Source: Siphonodentalium dalli
Taxonomy: Eukaryota; Mollusca; Scaphopoda; Gadilida; Siphonodentaliidae
Length of the DNA: 64,000 nucleotides
Assembly: GCA_032622095.1 (NCBI GenBank)
Contig: CP136061.1
Coordinates: forward strand, 126,800,754 to 126,864,753
Direction: 5' to 3'
In this document: piece after piece, positions 24,539-37,025 of the stretch
How the letters are laid out: each line of letters begins with the position of its first letter
Position numbering within the stretch: position 1 is the first letter of the stretch
Made by a program: the position numbers and the translations under genes
The notes under the pieces: generated by a model
Database searches by the model: none
Seen by the model: only the letters and a program-made list of their open reading frames with translations
Told to the model about the DNA's origin: nothing

Positions 24539-24939
24539 AAACCAGCACTTAATTAACGAACCGGCGACCGACTCGACCGTCTCCGACCACAACCCCCAGT
24601 GGGCTGCAGAACGAAACATGTCTATACAAGTTGAAATATAAGACTTACAAATTATCTTTTTCATTTCTTTTATTTGTAATTGGCATATAGCTTATCACAA
24701 ACCAAAAATCAACATTATTGACATAACTGAATGTTAACGACAATAAACGAAATTGAAATTCCCAACGATACACCTTTTACCGGACTCGGCCTCCGGTCGC
24801 AGTTCGACTTTTAATCCTTCCAAAAAATTCCCATTCTATAAATAAAACATGCGCCCAGGCGAAACGAGAAGATGAGAAGATCTACACCAGTATACACGCG
24901 GAGCGCGCGTAATAACGTGCAGATGTGCCGAATATCTAC
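24539..24939. other. No recognised feature
   Basis: No gene, repeat or RNA that I can support. Confidence 0.3.
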
Positions 24940-27900
24940 CATATATATACACAGATACCTTAAAATGTGCATATTGTGTCCAATAAGTGCGACGTCGGAA
25001 AAAATATTGGGGTGAATTAATGAAAGGGCCTATCGACCATTTCGACCATCTTGTTTATCCCCCCCCCCCAATCACTCTCTCATGACGTCGGAAAAACAGC
25101 GTCCATTTGAGCTTCTCTTTTTTGGGATAGCTTCGGTGGCCGTGCATGTGGTACTGACGTCGGGCAAGGCGCGCTCGTCTCACGGGCCATGGTTCTAATA
25201 CCACCCAATACAAAAACAAAATGTGCAGTCTCAAAAACCCATGCAATTAACGTACTTGGTTGAACTTATTATCTGAACATTTCCCGCCAATGGATATGAA
25301 TCATTCTGCTCTTGTATTATGATCGGAATATTATCTGTTGTGCTGTCTGTCTCGGCTTTTATTGCCTGAACACTGAATAATACACCGTTCCAATAAATCG
25401 AGCTTAAAAATCAGTCCCGATTTTCGCCCATGTCGGGGTAGGAACCCGCGCCAACATGTACCGGCATATATGGCGTAGGTTAATTGACACGTTATTATGT
25501 TGATGCGCTGCCAGCTCGCGGCAAATATACTAAACTGTTGGTTTCTCGGTTCTCTTCTATATGACATTTGAATTATTTTCGACTGGGATGTATCTTTTCT
25601 TTGTTATTTGTTCTAATTTCGGCCAATTTGGCCGTTTACTTCATGGCTGTTTTTCATCTGATTGTGTGTCAGATAAATGATGTGGAGGATTTATGTAAAT
25701 GTTAGCCCAAACTACATTTCCAAGTAACCGTTGACTCGGATGGTTTTGTTGTTTATTTTGAGGAATAATACCGCGTCAGATGAATTCAGCCCAAATATGT
25801 TAACAGTTGTCGTGTCAAAGATTTGCAGAAGGTTAGCGTTATTTAGTATTTGTGGATGATGTATTTTAACATGCGGAAAATAGACTACTGCGCTTGAACG
25901 AGCATGTGAATTTGTCGTTTTTAATGTATAGCAACTTGATAATCAATAACAGAGGCAAATAAGGTCGCTCTATTTACGATACCAATTGGGGAACTTTGTA
26001 AATTAAATTACGCGTAAACCAGCGTAAACGTATACCTGCTGCAAATAGAGGAGGTGCCGGAAATCGACGTACTCGCCCCAGGGCTAACTCGCCCCAATCG
26101 ACGTGTGCCAACTCGGAATAAAAGGCCGGCTCGGAATAAACGATGTATACGGGGTGTTATATGGCGTTTGGTCCGTTGTTTCTCCATGAATATTATTGAA
26201 ATTTGGTGTATATGTCCGGGCTGGGACATGGAATACAACAACGTTTGAATTGTTTTTAAATTTACAAATTTGTTGATTTTATTCAGTTTTGTTTTCGTTC
26301 TGAAACACACTATAAAGTGTATATAATATAATAACGAACACGAGACATACATAATTTATAAACTGTTAACAAAAGATATCAAATTCAATACATGACAAAG
26401 ATGACTCAGTGGAGTTTATAAAGTGAACATAAAAACATTGAGGTAAGAATCTTTTTAAGGAATGCAACTTTATTTAATGATAATAAACACATAAATTAAA
26501 ATAACAAACATGAGACATACATGATTTATAAACTGTTAACAAAAGATATCAAACTCAATACACGACAAAGATGACTCAGTGAAGTTTATAAAGTGAACAA
26601 AAAAATATTAAGGTAAGAATCTTTTTAAGCATTACTAAACCGTTTAGCACAGTCCACTTCACTCATCCGATCATCACCAAACTTCATATTTATCTTGATA
26701 TTGATCTATCAGATGAGAGCTATCAAATATTTTTTTAATTTTATAGGAAAAAATGGTCGCCAGCGGCCATATTGCATTTACGTTATATGTTATCGCGTCA
26801 TGTCGATATCTAGTATTACTTAGAAATTTCACCTTTCCAGATTCATAATTTCTCCATTGACTGTAACATATGGAATTATTCCCCTCTTCGGATAGAGTGT
26901 CAATGAAACTTATTTTGTCAGACTGTCTGTATAGTCACTGATTATATATGGCAATAATCTGTAATAAGATGTAGCACTATTTTATTTTATATTTACATGC
27001 AGTGCTGTTTTTATACAACAATTCTAATCCCCCCATAGATGATCATGTGATCGATCATACATCGCACGAGGACCTGGTTGAATTAAGGGGGGTTTTATGG
27101 ATAACTTCTGTCCTCAAGCTAGATTATACTTATGACATTTAATGGCATGTTTCTAACGTGGAGGGTTAGATATGCTTGAGACACCACCACTCTTCAATTC
27201 ACACCAAGTTCTCAGCTGTCATGTTCGGATATTAGAACCCATAGCCATGATATATGGTTCATTTTGTGTATACTAGTAATATTGTTATTTTTCAGTACCT
27301 TTATATACCAGTACTGTGTATAACAATGCATATAAATTAATCCATGTAAACATGTATATTGATTCAACGGATTCAGTGGTTTTTTCCATCAATCTATCAA
27401 ATTTGCGGGGAAAACATGGCCACAAGCAGTACACCCTGCTAAATTTCGAATTTGAATCAATTGGCGCACCCTGCAGCCAGCTTTTATTGGAGAACTTTTT
27501 CTCATGTGGATATTTTGGGTCACCGCTAGATCTGAGCCATATTTTGTTCTCAAACTGTCCTTGTGAAGACATCACTGCCAGCGGTGATCTTGAATCTTAC
27601 TATTTTTATGGCTAAATAATTTGGTTGATCCTATAGACGACACCCCTTGTCCGATCGTCACCAGATTCCACAATGATCTTCTGGATAACCAGGGTGAGAG
27701 TAATCTAATTTTCCCGAATTTCGTTAAAAAACATTACCACAGGCAGCAATTTGGTATCTTACTATTTGATCCTCTTTTGCATGACTGAATTGTTTAGCAA
27801 CTGTACAGACATATCCCTCATCTGATAGTCACCAAACTTCATATTGATCTTCGGGCTGACAACTAGATGGGAGCTATCGAATGCTTTGAATTTTTTTGGA

Positions 27901-28178
27901 AAACATTGTCGCTAGCAGTCATCTTCTATTTTGGTTTTTATATACATGTATATCTCTTCATTTGGATAGCCAGTTTTACGTAGGTACTTCAACTTTCCGC
28001 ATTCCTGTCATCATTTGAAATATAAAAATTTACCTGATATATGCACCCTTCAAAATTTGTTTCGTCGTATCTATTTTAATGACCCGTATGGTAATATTGA
28101 TACAGATATATTTGTCAAACATTTCTTTGTACAGTATACAGGTATTTAGTTTGTAACTAAATCTAGAAATATATAATA
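24940..28178 (+). repeat. Multi-kb duplicated segment, copy B
   Basis: Colinear with copy A (18480-22507); see landmarks there. It lacks the hAT-like insertion but carries its own extra block (26330-26640) between two landmarks that are nearly adjacent in copy A. It contains a C run near 25061-25069. The copies differ by scattered substitutions and indels, so the duplication is not recent. Confidence 0.75.
26330..26640. repeat. Two-copy ~170-bp tandem repeat inserted in copy B
   Basis: ataacgaacacgagacatac ... aatctttttaag (26330-26456) recurs as ataacaaacatgagacatac ... aatctttttaag (26500-26630). It is absent at the equivalent place in copy A (near 19920). Confidence 0.75.
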
Positions 28179-28677
28179 GTAGCTGGTGGACCCGACTTCG
28201 TCCGGGATGTTCCCCTCTGATTTTCGGATAATTGCGCGATTTAACCTTGAATTGACCATTTTAAAGGTGAAGGTCATGTCGGGTCACGATTTGACCCGTC
28301 CAAAACACTCCTCGGACAAAAGTCACGACAAAAGTACCCGTCGAAATCCGCCCGGCTTTACCCGATTTGACCTTGAATTGACAATTTTGAATGTCAAGAT
28401 CAGGTCAGGGTCATGATTTGACCCACCCGAAACACTCCTGGGACAAAAGTAACAGTAGGTATTAAATTTCGTTGAAATACTTCCGTTTTACCAGATTTGA
28501 CCTTGAATTGATCTTTTTGAATGTCAAAGTCAGGTCGGGATTAAGATTTGACCCGTCCAAAATACTCCCTGGAAATAATTTCCCCTAGGTATGAAATTTC
28601 GTCAAATCTGTCCGGCAGTTTTCCCGGCCATAGCTAACAGGCAAACAGACAGACAAGTGTCCAAAATATATATTAAA
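28179..28677 (-). mobile_element. Helitron-like element, ends degraded
   Basis: Closely resembles 1272-1885: acccgacttcgtccggg hairpin next to a CTAG-like end (here GTAG), TGACCTTGA-type words, cccgtccaaaacactcc, and a GACA tail then ccaaaatatatatta. The terminal GA is not preserved. No ORF. Confidence 0.5.
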
Positions 28678-29062
28678 CTAGCTGATGTACTCGACTTCGT
28701 TCGGACTATTTAGGGATTTTGTTTGTGATCGTCTCCATCTGGACAGTACCCAGTATATACAGCGTCTGGCCAAACTATTGTTCAATTGGTCCAGAAACAT
28801 GCCTATATCAGCACGTTCGATGACATGGCCCCACGTGAAATTGGACCCGTCCATGTTGCTCTCGGGATCGAAGTAGTCCTACACACAAATTTTCAATCGG
28901 ATCGGTCAAGGTCCAGAAACATACCTATGAGCGAGGTCAAGTTGGCACGTTAAATACCAAATCCGGGTCGGATCAGTCGAGCAGTGTTAGAGTCTATAAC
29001 ACATACGCACATGCATACACACATACATACAGACAGACAGGTGTTCCAAAATGTATAATCGA
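28678..29062 (-). mobile_element. Helitron-like element abutting the previous one
   Basis: Begins CTAG (preceded by A) with ctgatgtactcgacttcg hairpin-like sequence and ends ccaaaatgtataatcGA before T at 29063, matching the A/T insertion rule on the minus strand. The interior matches 23375-23680. Arranged head to tail with 28179-28677. Confidence 0.5.
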
Positions 29063-29582
29063 TAGCTACAACAATTATATGGTAGATAGTTCACGGCCGA
29101 CCTGATGCATGCATCTTAGTTTTCTTGTTTATATTGAAGTAGCGGTATGAATAGTAAATGAAATAGCATGCAGAATAATAATCAGGCCAAACAGCTCTCG
29201 ATCTTCGTTACATGGTTCAAGTACGCAAATACCGATCACGTTTCTAATCACACTTAGTCCATCCGAGCACACAAATACCTGTTCTAATTTCTATTGAAAA
29301 TAGGTCTAAAAAGTGCATGAAATTGTATGCAGGATAATAATGCGGCCAAAATTATCGATCTTCGTTACATGCTTCATGTGCGCAATTACCGAGTACGTTT
29401 ATGGTCACATTTAGTCCATCAATGTACGCAATTACAGAGTACGTTTTAATCACATTTATTCAATCAACTCCTACAACAAGGCCCGATATACATGCCAATA
29501 TACACCATAAGAGGGCGTTATGGTGATATAAGAATGGCCTCAGTTAATGCACCCCTGATATCAACTTAAGATATGGTCTCTC
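29063..29582. repeat. Repeat modules upstream of the LINE
   Basis: 29085-29130 is the gttcacggccgacctgatgc module. Then two copies of the catgaaat...aataataatc(a/g)ggcca ... cttcgttacat module (29160-29290 and 29310-29460) are related to 3545-3650, 19340-19450 and 46070-46170. The last ~25 bp before the LINE (atatggtctctcatgaggg) resemble the minisatellite unit that follows the LINE at 44816. Confidence 0.55.
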
Positions 29583-30080
29583 ATGAGGGTTAAACGATGT
29601 GGTGGAATAATCATAGCAATAAAATCACATATAAAATATAACGTCGAACACATTCAAAGTGACAAGAAGCATGTAGCATGGATCAGAATTGTTGACCGAA
29701 CTTTATCAATATTAATTGGTGCAGTATATATCCCACCGTCAGGGACTAAATACTCAGACGATGACTGGCATCTATATATTAAACGCGACCTACGAAAAAT
29801 CCGCAAATTTTCTGATATGGTTCTTCTGATGGGTGATTTCAACGCCCGAACGAAATGTCTCAATGATGCACTTGATTTAGATCCCGAAGATTTGGAAACC
29901 GCGACAACAATTAATTGTGAACTGATGTCTGATTTATTATATGATGAGACAAATTTTATAGCTGAGACGGAGATACCATCACGCTACTCACAAGATGTCG
30001 GAAATGCGAACAGTTATGGTTACAAACTTATACATTTATGTCAGTTTAATGATATGCGTATCATTAACGGTCGCTTTTGA
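29583..30080 (+). pseudogene. LINE ORF2, APE-type endonuclease portion
   Basis: The 165-residue frame carries GGIIIAIKSHI, VYIPPS, and LLMGDFNART, the last being the conserved GDFN block of AP-endonuclease-like LINE nucleases. The first 50-80 residues expected of this domain, including its first catalytic block, are missing because the element is truncated on the 5' side. The frame ends at TGA (30078-30080), but the same frame continues on the other side (EYKGTG, then SVVDYAV and SPLYSDVH, corresponding to the conserved IDY and SDH-like blocks), so the stop is a nonsense mutation inside the domain. The His/Asp of the last block are only partly conserved. Non-functional relic. Confidence 0.8.
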
Positions 30081-31631
30081 GAATATAAGGGCACTGGGCG
30101 CTTGATGTGTAGTGACCGCAGTGTGGTAGATTACGCCGTTGGTTGTAAACGACTTTTAAAATCATTGGAAAATTTCAGGGTAAACGAATTCTCCCCACTA
30201 TATTCCGACGTCCACCAAGGTATGCACGCACAACACGAAAAGACGGCCCAAGTAAAGCCTAAGCGATGGAAACCTGAACTCGCACGCACTTTTTCTGACA
30301 ATGTAGACAAGACTGAAATAGCAGCGGTAAAGGCCTCGTTGGAACAATCATCAAGTCGACAAAACGCCAATCGTGACATTATCGAAGATGCCTGCAAGTC
30401 TATTTCAATGATATTAGTAAATTCCGCAAAAGATACGTTCGGTCTATCTAAGGGGTGTAACCCTATCGAAAAACGCGAAAAACCAAACCAGCCGTGGTTT
30501 GACTCCGAGTGCAACGAAAAGCGGAAAGCAATGCATAAAGCCAGAGTATATTACCATCACAACACGACTTCGCGCAATAAGGAGTGTCTCAATGTAGCTG
30601 GTAAAGAATATAGGAAAACAATGGACCGTAGAATTAAAGAGACGAAAACAAGTAATATAACTGAATTGAGAAAGTCTTTGAGTAAATCTGGTAAAAGTTT
30701 TTGGGATAAGCTCAAAGAACTAACTGGGAGGAACAATGCGAGCAATGAGAAATCTCGCAAACCAAGTTTGGAATCCTTTGTTGAACATTTTAAAGAACTA
30801 AATGAAACGTCCGATGATGACAATAATCTGAAACCAATAATCGACGAAATATTCGATGAAAAATGGGAATCTAACATTAATGCCGAGATAACTGAGGCAG
30901 AAATAGAAGACGCGATAAATAATTTGAAGAACAATAAAGCAGCTGGCATCGACCTAATACAAAATGAGTATATGAAAACAACAGTGGATCATATGATGCC
31001 GCTTTATAAGCTATTATTTAATCTGATCCTCGATACTGGGTACTTCCCCCAAGATTGGGCGTCGGGGGTTATCAACCCAATTTAAAAAAAATCAGGCAAC
31101 AGATCATGTACAGATTCGTATCGAGGTATAACATTACTTAGTTGTTTCGCTAAATTATTCACATCTATCCTCAATAAGAGATTATCCGCCCTGTCAGACG
31201 AAGGAAACCTAATCGGAGATAACCAAACTGGGTTTAGAAAGAAACATTCCACGACTGATAACATATTCATTCTTTACCACATTATAGACTTATATATACA
31301 TGTCAAGAGGAAAAAAACTTTATTGCACATTTATAGACTTCAAAAAGGCATTTGATACCATATGGAGAGAAGCATTATATTTTAAAATACTCAAAAAGGA
31401 TATTAATGGAAAGATTTTCAACGTAATTCGGGACATGTACACGCAAATTAAATGTTGCGTCAAAGACCGTAATAATCTTTCGGGATTCTTCGCCAGTAAC
31501 GTAGGCCTTTTTCAAGGGGAGATATTGTCCCTTTGCTGTTTTCCTTTTACGTTAATGATCTGCAAAATTTCATTAATGACTGCGCTATTAGCAATTTATG
31601 TTTATTGGACAATGTCGGTTCAGAGAAATTA
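30081..31631 (+). pseudogene. LINE ORF2, linker and first half of reverse transcriptase
   Basis: Continues in the endonuclease frame through a charged linker, then NNKAAGID (RT block 0/1), an in-frame TAA at 31083-31085, and KKSGNRSCTDSYRGITLL (block 2) followed by a NQTGFRKKHST block. Near 31311, in a run of A, the frame shifts by one base; the new frame reads CTFIDFKKAFDTIW, RT motif A with its catalytic Asp. Motif B follows as GLFQGEILS, where Arg is usual at the Phe. A second frameshift near 31530 moves the remaining RT into another frame. The longest undisturbed stretch is 30102-31085 (327 codons). Confidence 0.8.
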
Positions 31632-32508
31632 GGATTTTTCATCAAGCTATTATGCCTACTATACGCCGATGACACAGTTATTATGACTGAAAATCAAAAC
31701 GACATGCATCGGGCACTCCAAGCATTTCACGATTATGCCGAGGCATGGAACATGCATGTTAACATATCGAAAACTAAAGTTGTGATATTTTGTAAGAAAA
31801 TGCCAAAGAAAATGCCAGTGTTCTTCTACAATAATTCACAGTTAGATGTAGAAAAGGAATTTAAATATCTCGGATTGGAACTCTTCTATAACGGCCGGTT
31901 TTGCCGAGCTATCAAACGAAACGGTGTTATTGGGACGAAAGCCATGTACGGACTCTTGAACAAAGTCAGAAAACTTGATATCCCAATAGACCTCATGTTA
32001 ATGCTCTTTGACACACTGGTTTTACCAGCATTAAATTATGGCAGTGAAATATGGTGTTTCGAATCTCACAAGTCCATTGAAACAATACACTTGAAATTCT
32101 GCAAATTCATGCTAAATATGAAAACCAGTACCCCAAATTATATGGTCTATGGTGAGTTGGGAAGACACCCATTATCTGTGGAAATTAAATGTAGGGCGCT
32201 GTCATATTGGTCCCGACTTATTTCCGAGGATGGATCCCAATTAGCGAAACAGATGTACCGCATTTCGTTAGAACTCTACAATAGTAACCCCGACAGTAAT
32301 GTCTATCTTAAGTGGATACATTATATTGAAAACACACTTAGCGATGTCGGGTTTAACTATAAATGGTTATCACAGAATCCGCTATCAAAGAATGATATGA
32401 TAGTTATCAAGCAGACACTAACCGACCAATTTTATCAAGAATGGTTTGGTTCCATGACTTCAAACCGCGGACATAACTACTTATCCCTGAAACATTACCC
32501 AAAAATGA
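31533..32508 (+). pseudogene. LINE ORF2, second half of reverse transcriptase and thumb
   Basis: The frame opens with FSFYVNDLQNFI, then LLYADDTVIM, RT motif C with both catalytic Asp residues intact. SKTKVVIF, EFKYLGLELFYNG and ALNYGSEIWCFES follow, typical of LINE RT thumb and post-RT regions. The frame continues without a stop to HYPKM, where the foldback element begins at 32509. The extra codons after that point up to 32597 are foldback sequence, not LINE. The protein continues at 44055 in the same frame after one copy of the 9-bp duplication. Confidence 0.85.
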
Positions 32509-32570
32509 AGCAACGTGAATTTTGTTACTTATTCCTTATTCCTTATTCCTTATTCGCAAAATATCGGAAA
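32509..32570 (+). repeat. Left terminal inverted repeat of the giant foldback
   Basis: AGCAACGTGAATTTTG, then ttac, four (c)ttattcc units, gcaaaatatcggaaag. The reverse complement occupies 43984-44045 with one mismatch. The ttattcc repeats are echoed at the inner inverted-repeat boundary (38313 and 40725). Confidence 0.85.
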
Positions 32571-35500
32571 GTGTGGCAAATGTCCCCAAATTCGTAAGTG
32601 GCCAGCTGGGCGGAACATTTTGGGCCGAAAAGTTTTTGGGTCGAGTTTGTAAAAGTGGTCCGAAAAAGTGTCCGACCTGTGCTCGGTCCGATTTTTTTGG
32701 GGAAAATGTGGCAAATGACGCCAAATTCTCAAGTGGCCAGCTGGGCGGAATATTTTGGGTCGAAAATGTTTTGGGTCGAGTTGGTAAAAGTGGTCCGAAA
32801 AAGTGTCCGACCTGTGCTCGGTCCGATTTATTTGGGAAAATGTGGCAAATGACCACGGCAACGTACTTAGTGAAAAATAACAAAAATTTGGGCCGAAAAA
32901 ATTTGGGTCGAAAAGTTCGAAATGCCTCGAAATTCGGCAAAGTCTAAAAAATGAAGGGGAAATGTCCCCAATGGGTGCAAATTCTCAAGTGGCCAGCTGG
33001 GCGGAACATTTTGGGCCGAAAAGATTTTGGGTCGAGTTCGTAAAAGTGGTCCGAAAAAGTGTCCGACCTGTGCTCGGTTCGATTTTTTGGGGAAAATGTG
33101 GCAAATGACGCCAAATTCTCAAGTGGCCAGCTGGGCGGAAAATTTTGGGTCGAAAATGTTTTGGGTCGAGTTGGTAAAAGTGGTCCGAAAAAGTGTCCGA
33201 CCTGTGCTCGGTCCGATTTATTTGGGAAAATGTGGCAAATGACCACGGCAACGTACTTAGTGAAAAATAACAAAATTTGGGCCGAAAAAATTGGGGTCGA
33301 AAAGTTCGAAATGCCTCGAAATTAGGCAAAGTCTAAAAAATGAAGGGGAAATGTCCCCAGTGGGTGCAAATTCTCAAGTGGCCAGCTGGGCGGAACATTT
33401 TGGGCCGAAAAGATTTTGGGTCGAGTTCGTAAAAGTGGTCCGAAAAAGTGTCCGACCTGTGCTCGGTTCGATTTTTTGGGGAAAATGTGGCAAATGACGC
33501 CAAATTCTCAAGTGGCCAGCTGGGCGGAAAATTGTGGGTCGAAAATGTTTTGGGTCGAGTTGGTAAAAGTGGTCCGAAAAAGTGTCCGACCTGTGCTCGG
33601 TCCGATTTATTTGGGAAAATGTGGCAAATGACCACGGCAACGTACTAAGTGAAAAATAAAAAAAATTTGGGCCCAAAAAATTTGGGTCGAAAAGTTCGAA
33701 ATGCCTCGAAATTAGGCAAAGTCTAAAAAATGAAGGGGAAATGTCCCCAATGGGTGCAAATTCTCAAGTGGCCAGCTGGGCGGAACATTTTGGGCCGAAA
33801 AGATTTTGGGTCGAGTTCGTAAAAGTGGTCCGAAAAAGTGTCCGACCTGTGCTCAGTCCGATTTTTTGGGGAAAATGTGGCAAATGACGCCAAATTCTCA
33901 AGTGGCCAGCTGGGCGGAAAATTGTGGGTCGAAAATGTTTTGGGTCGAGTTGGTAAAAGTGGTCCGAAAAAGTGTCCGACCTGTGCTCGGTCCGATTTAT
34001 TTGGGAAAATGTAGCAAATGACCACGGCAACGTACTTAGTAAAAAATAACAAAAAATTGGGCCGAAAAAAATTGGGTCGAAAAGTCCGAAATGCCTCGAA
34101 ATTAGGCAAAGTCTAAAAAATGAAGGGGAAAAGTCCCCAATGGGTGCAAATTCTCAAGTGGCCAGCTGGGCGGAACATTTTGGGTCGAATTTTTTTTGGG
34201 TCGAGTTGGTAAAAGTGGTTTGAAAAAGTGTCCGACCTGTGCTCGGTCCGATTTTTTTGGGAAAATGTCCCAAATGACGCCAAATTCTCAAGTGGCCAGC
34301 TGGGCGGGAAATGTTGGGTCCAAAATTTTTTGGGTCGAGTTGGTAAAAGTGGTCCGAAAAAGTGTCCGACCTGTGCTCGGTCCGATTTTTTTTGGGAAAA
34401 TGTCCCAAATGACGCCAAATTCTCAAGTGGCCAGCTGGGCGGGAAATTTTGGGTCCAAATTTTTTTGGGTCGAGTTGGTAAAAGTGGTCTGAAAAAGTGT
34501 CCGACCTGTGCTCGGTCCGATTTTTTTGGGAAAATGTCCCAAATGACCACGGCAACGTACTTAGTAAAAAATAAAAAAAAATTGGGCCGAAAAAAATTGG
34601 GTCGAAAAGTCCGAAATGCCTCGAAATTAGGCAAAGTCTAAAAAATGAAGGGGAAAAGTCCCCAATGGGTGCAAATTCTCAAGTGGCCAGCTGCGCGGAA
34701 CATTTTGGGTCGAATTTTTTTTGGGTCGACTTGGTAAAAGTGGTCCGAAAAAGTGTCCGACCTGTGCTCGGTCCGATTTTTTTTGGGAAAATGTCCCAAA
34801 TGACGCCAAATTCTCAAGTGGCCAGCTGGGCGGGAAATTTTGGGTCCAAAATTTTTTGGGTCGAGTTGGTAAAAGTGGTCCGAAAAAGTGTCCGACCTGT
34901 GCTCGGTCTGATTTTTTTGGGAAAATGTCCCAAATGACCACGGCAACGTACTTAGTGAAAAATAACAAAAATTTGGGCCGAAAAAATTTGGGTCGAAAAG
35001 TTCGAAATGCCTCGAAATTAGGCAAAGTCTAAAAAATGAAGGGGAAATGTCCCCAATGGGTGCAAATTCTCAAGTGGCCAGCTGGGCGGGAAATTTTGGG
35101 CCGAAAAGATTTTGGGTCGAGTTCGTAAAAGTGGTCCGAAAAAGTGTCCGACCTGTGCTCGGTCCGATTTTTTTGGGAAAATGTCCCAAATGACCACGGC
35201 AACGTACTTAGTAAAAAATAACAAAAAATTGGGCCGAAAAAAGTTAGGTCGAAAAGTCCGAAATGCCTCGAAATTAGGCAAAGTCTTAAAATGAAGGGGA
35301 AAAGTCCCCAATGGGTGCAAATTCTCAAGTGGCCAGCTGCGCGGAACATTTTGGGTCGAATTTTTTTTGGGTCGAGTTGGTAAAAGTGGTCCGAAAAAGT
35401 GTCCGACCTGTGCTCGGTCCGATTTTTTTGGAAAAATGTCCCAAATGACGCCAAATTCTCAAGTGGCCAGCTGGGCGGGAAATTTTGGGTCCAAAATTTT

Positions 35501-36350
35501 TTGGGTCGAGTTGGTAAAAGTGGTCCGAAAAAGTGTCCGACCTGTGCTCGGTCCGATTTTTTTGGGAAAATGTCCCAAATGACGCCAAATTCTCAAGTGG
35601 CCAGCTGGGCGGGAAATTTTGGGTCCAAAATTTTTTGGGTCGAGTTGGTAAAAGTGGTCTGAAAAAGTGTCCGACCTGTGCTCGGTCCGATTTTTTTGGG
35701 AAAATGTCCCAAATGACCACGGCAACGTACTTGGTAAAAAATAACAAAAAATTGGGCCGAAAAAAATTGGGTCGAAAAGTCCGAAATGCCTCGAAATTAG
35801 GCAAAGTCTAAAAAATGAAGGGGAAAAGTCCCCAATGGGTGCAAATTCTCAAGTGGCCAGCTGCGCGGAACATTTTGGGTCGAATTTTTTTTGGGTCGAC
35901 TTGGTAAAAGTGGTCCGAAAAAGTGTCCGACCTGTGCTCGGTCAGATTTTTTTGGGAAAATGTCCCAAATGACGCCAAATTCTCAAGTGGCCAGCTGGGC
36001 GGGAAATTTTGGGTCCAATTTTTTTTGGGTCGAGTTGGTAAAAGTGGTCCGAAAAAGTGTCCGACCTGTGCTCGGTCCGATTTTTTTGGGAAAATGTCCC
36101 AAATGACCACGGCAACGTACTTAGTAAAAAAATAACAAAAAATTGGGCCGAAAAAAATTGGGTCGAAAAGTCCGAAATGCCTCGAAATTAGGCAAAGTCT
36201 AAAAAATGAAGGGGAAAAGTCCCCAATGGGTGCAAATTCTCAAGTGGCCAGCTGGGCGGAACATTTTGGGCCGAAACGTTTTTGGGTCGAGTTCGTAAAA
36301 GTGGTCCGAAAAAATGTCGAACATTTGCTCGATCAGAATGTTTTTGTTTA
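32571..36350 (+). repeat. Left-arm higher-order tandem array
   Basis: Built from a ~135-bp monomer (ctcaagtggccagctgggcg ... gtccgacctgtgctcggtcc ... gggaaaatgt) and a ~120-bp connector (accacggcaacgtactta ... cgaaatgcctcgaaattagg ... aatgaaggggaaa). Connector landmarks (atgaagggg) lie at 32951, 33340, 33730, 34120, 34645, 35036, 35291, 35815 and 36206, with spacings 389, 390, 390, 525, 391, 255, 524 and 391. Blocks therefore hold one, two or three monomers. Blocks up to ~34.0 kb carry gtggcaaatg; those after carry gtcccaaatg. All frames are open for 60-170 codons because of the period and composition; these are not genes. Confidence 0.9.
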
Positions 36351-36757
36351 AATGTGGGTAATGACCTTATAACGTACTTTTATTACTGAAAAAAAAAATG
36401 TCTGAAAAACATTAAGTCGCAAAGTCATAAATGGGTAGCTCTGGAAGAAAAAATATTTGAAAATATAATTTACCATGGGATATTTCTCCTAATTTCAAAG
36501 ACTGTATATATATTGCTTTTACATCTGGAGCATTGCACATGCTTGTCATTTTCTGTTTAAATACTTACACTGAAATTTACGGACACCTCATATTTATTAA
36601 ATTGGGAGTGAGTTCGAAGACCTGCATGTACTTTCTACACTGGCGGATCGAGATTCGTTTCGAAATTCGATTCGATGTCAACATTCGCTTCTCGGTTCAA
36701 CATCTGAGGTGACTGTGTTTTAAATAGTGTTTTATGTTTTCTTTCCAGGGTAAGCTG

Positions 36758-37025
36758 TGGTCCAGTGTCAGGTGCATTAGACCGTCACATGCCATCCAGC
36801 ACTGACGAAGCTGGTTCGAACCCCGTCATAGGGAGGGCGACCGGAATCGTGTATCTGGGAAAGTTTGTCAGTTGCTTTCCGTGGGTCGGTGGTTTCTACA
36901 CGCAGTGGGACGATTTCTCGGTGAAATTAAGTCTCTGTTTGGTCTTTCCTCCACCCGTAAATTTGACAACGTCGCGTGTGGCCTAGCGGCTAGAACGACG
37001 ATATACCATAACAAACCAAACCACC
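36758..37025 (+). mobile_element. SINE copy in left foldback arm
   Basis: Begins TGGTCCAGTG (A-box-like), has GGTTCGAACCCC (B box) at about 36811-36822, and ends with the ctagcggctagaacgacg ... accataacaaacc tail. It is flanked by a 12-bp duplication, CAGGGTAAGCTG (36746-36757) and CAGGGCAAGCTG (37026-37037). Same family as 10428-10720. A 73-codon ORF across it is incidental. Confidence 0.85.

Noticed and set aside
32522-36135. Dozens of 60-173-codon ORFs on both strands
   Set aside because: They repeat with the higher-order array in several frames at once (KKCPTCAR-, PNFEAFRTFRP-type peptides). Periodic composition keeps frames open; no domain or start signal.
36765-36986. 73-codon ORF, duplicated at 42049-42270
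   Set aside because: Lies entirely inside the SINE copies; mirror identity comes from the palindrome.
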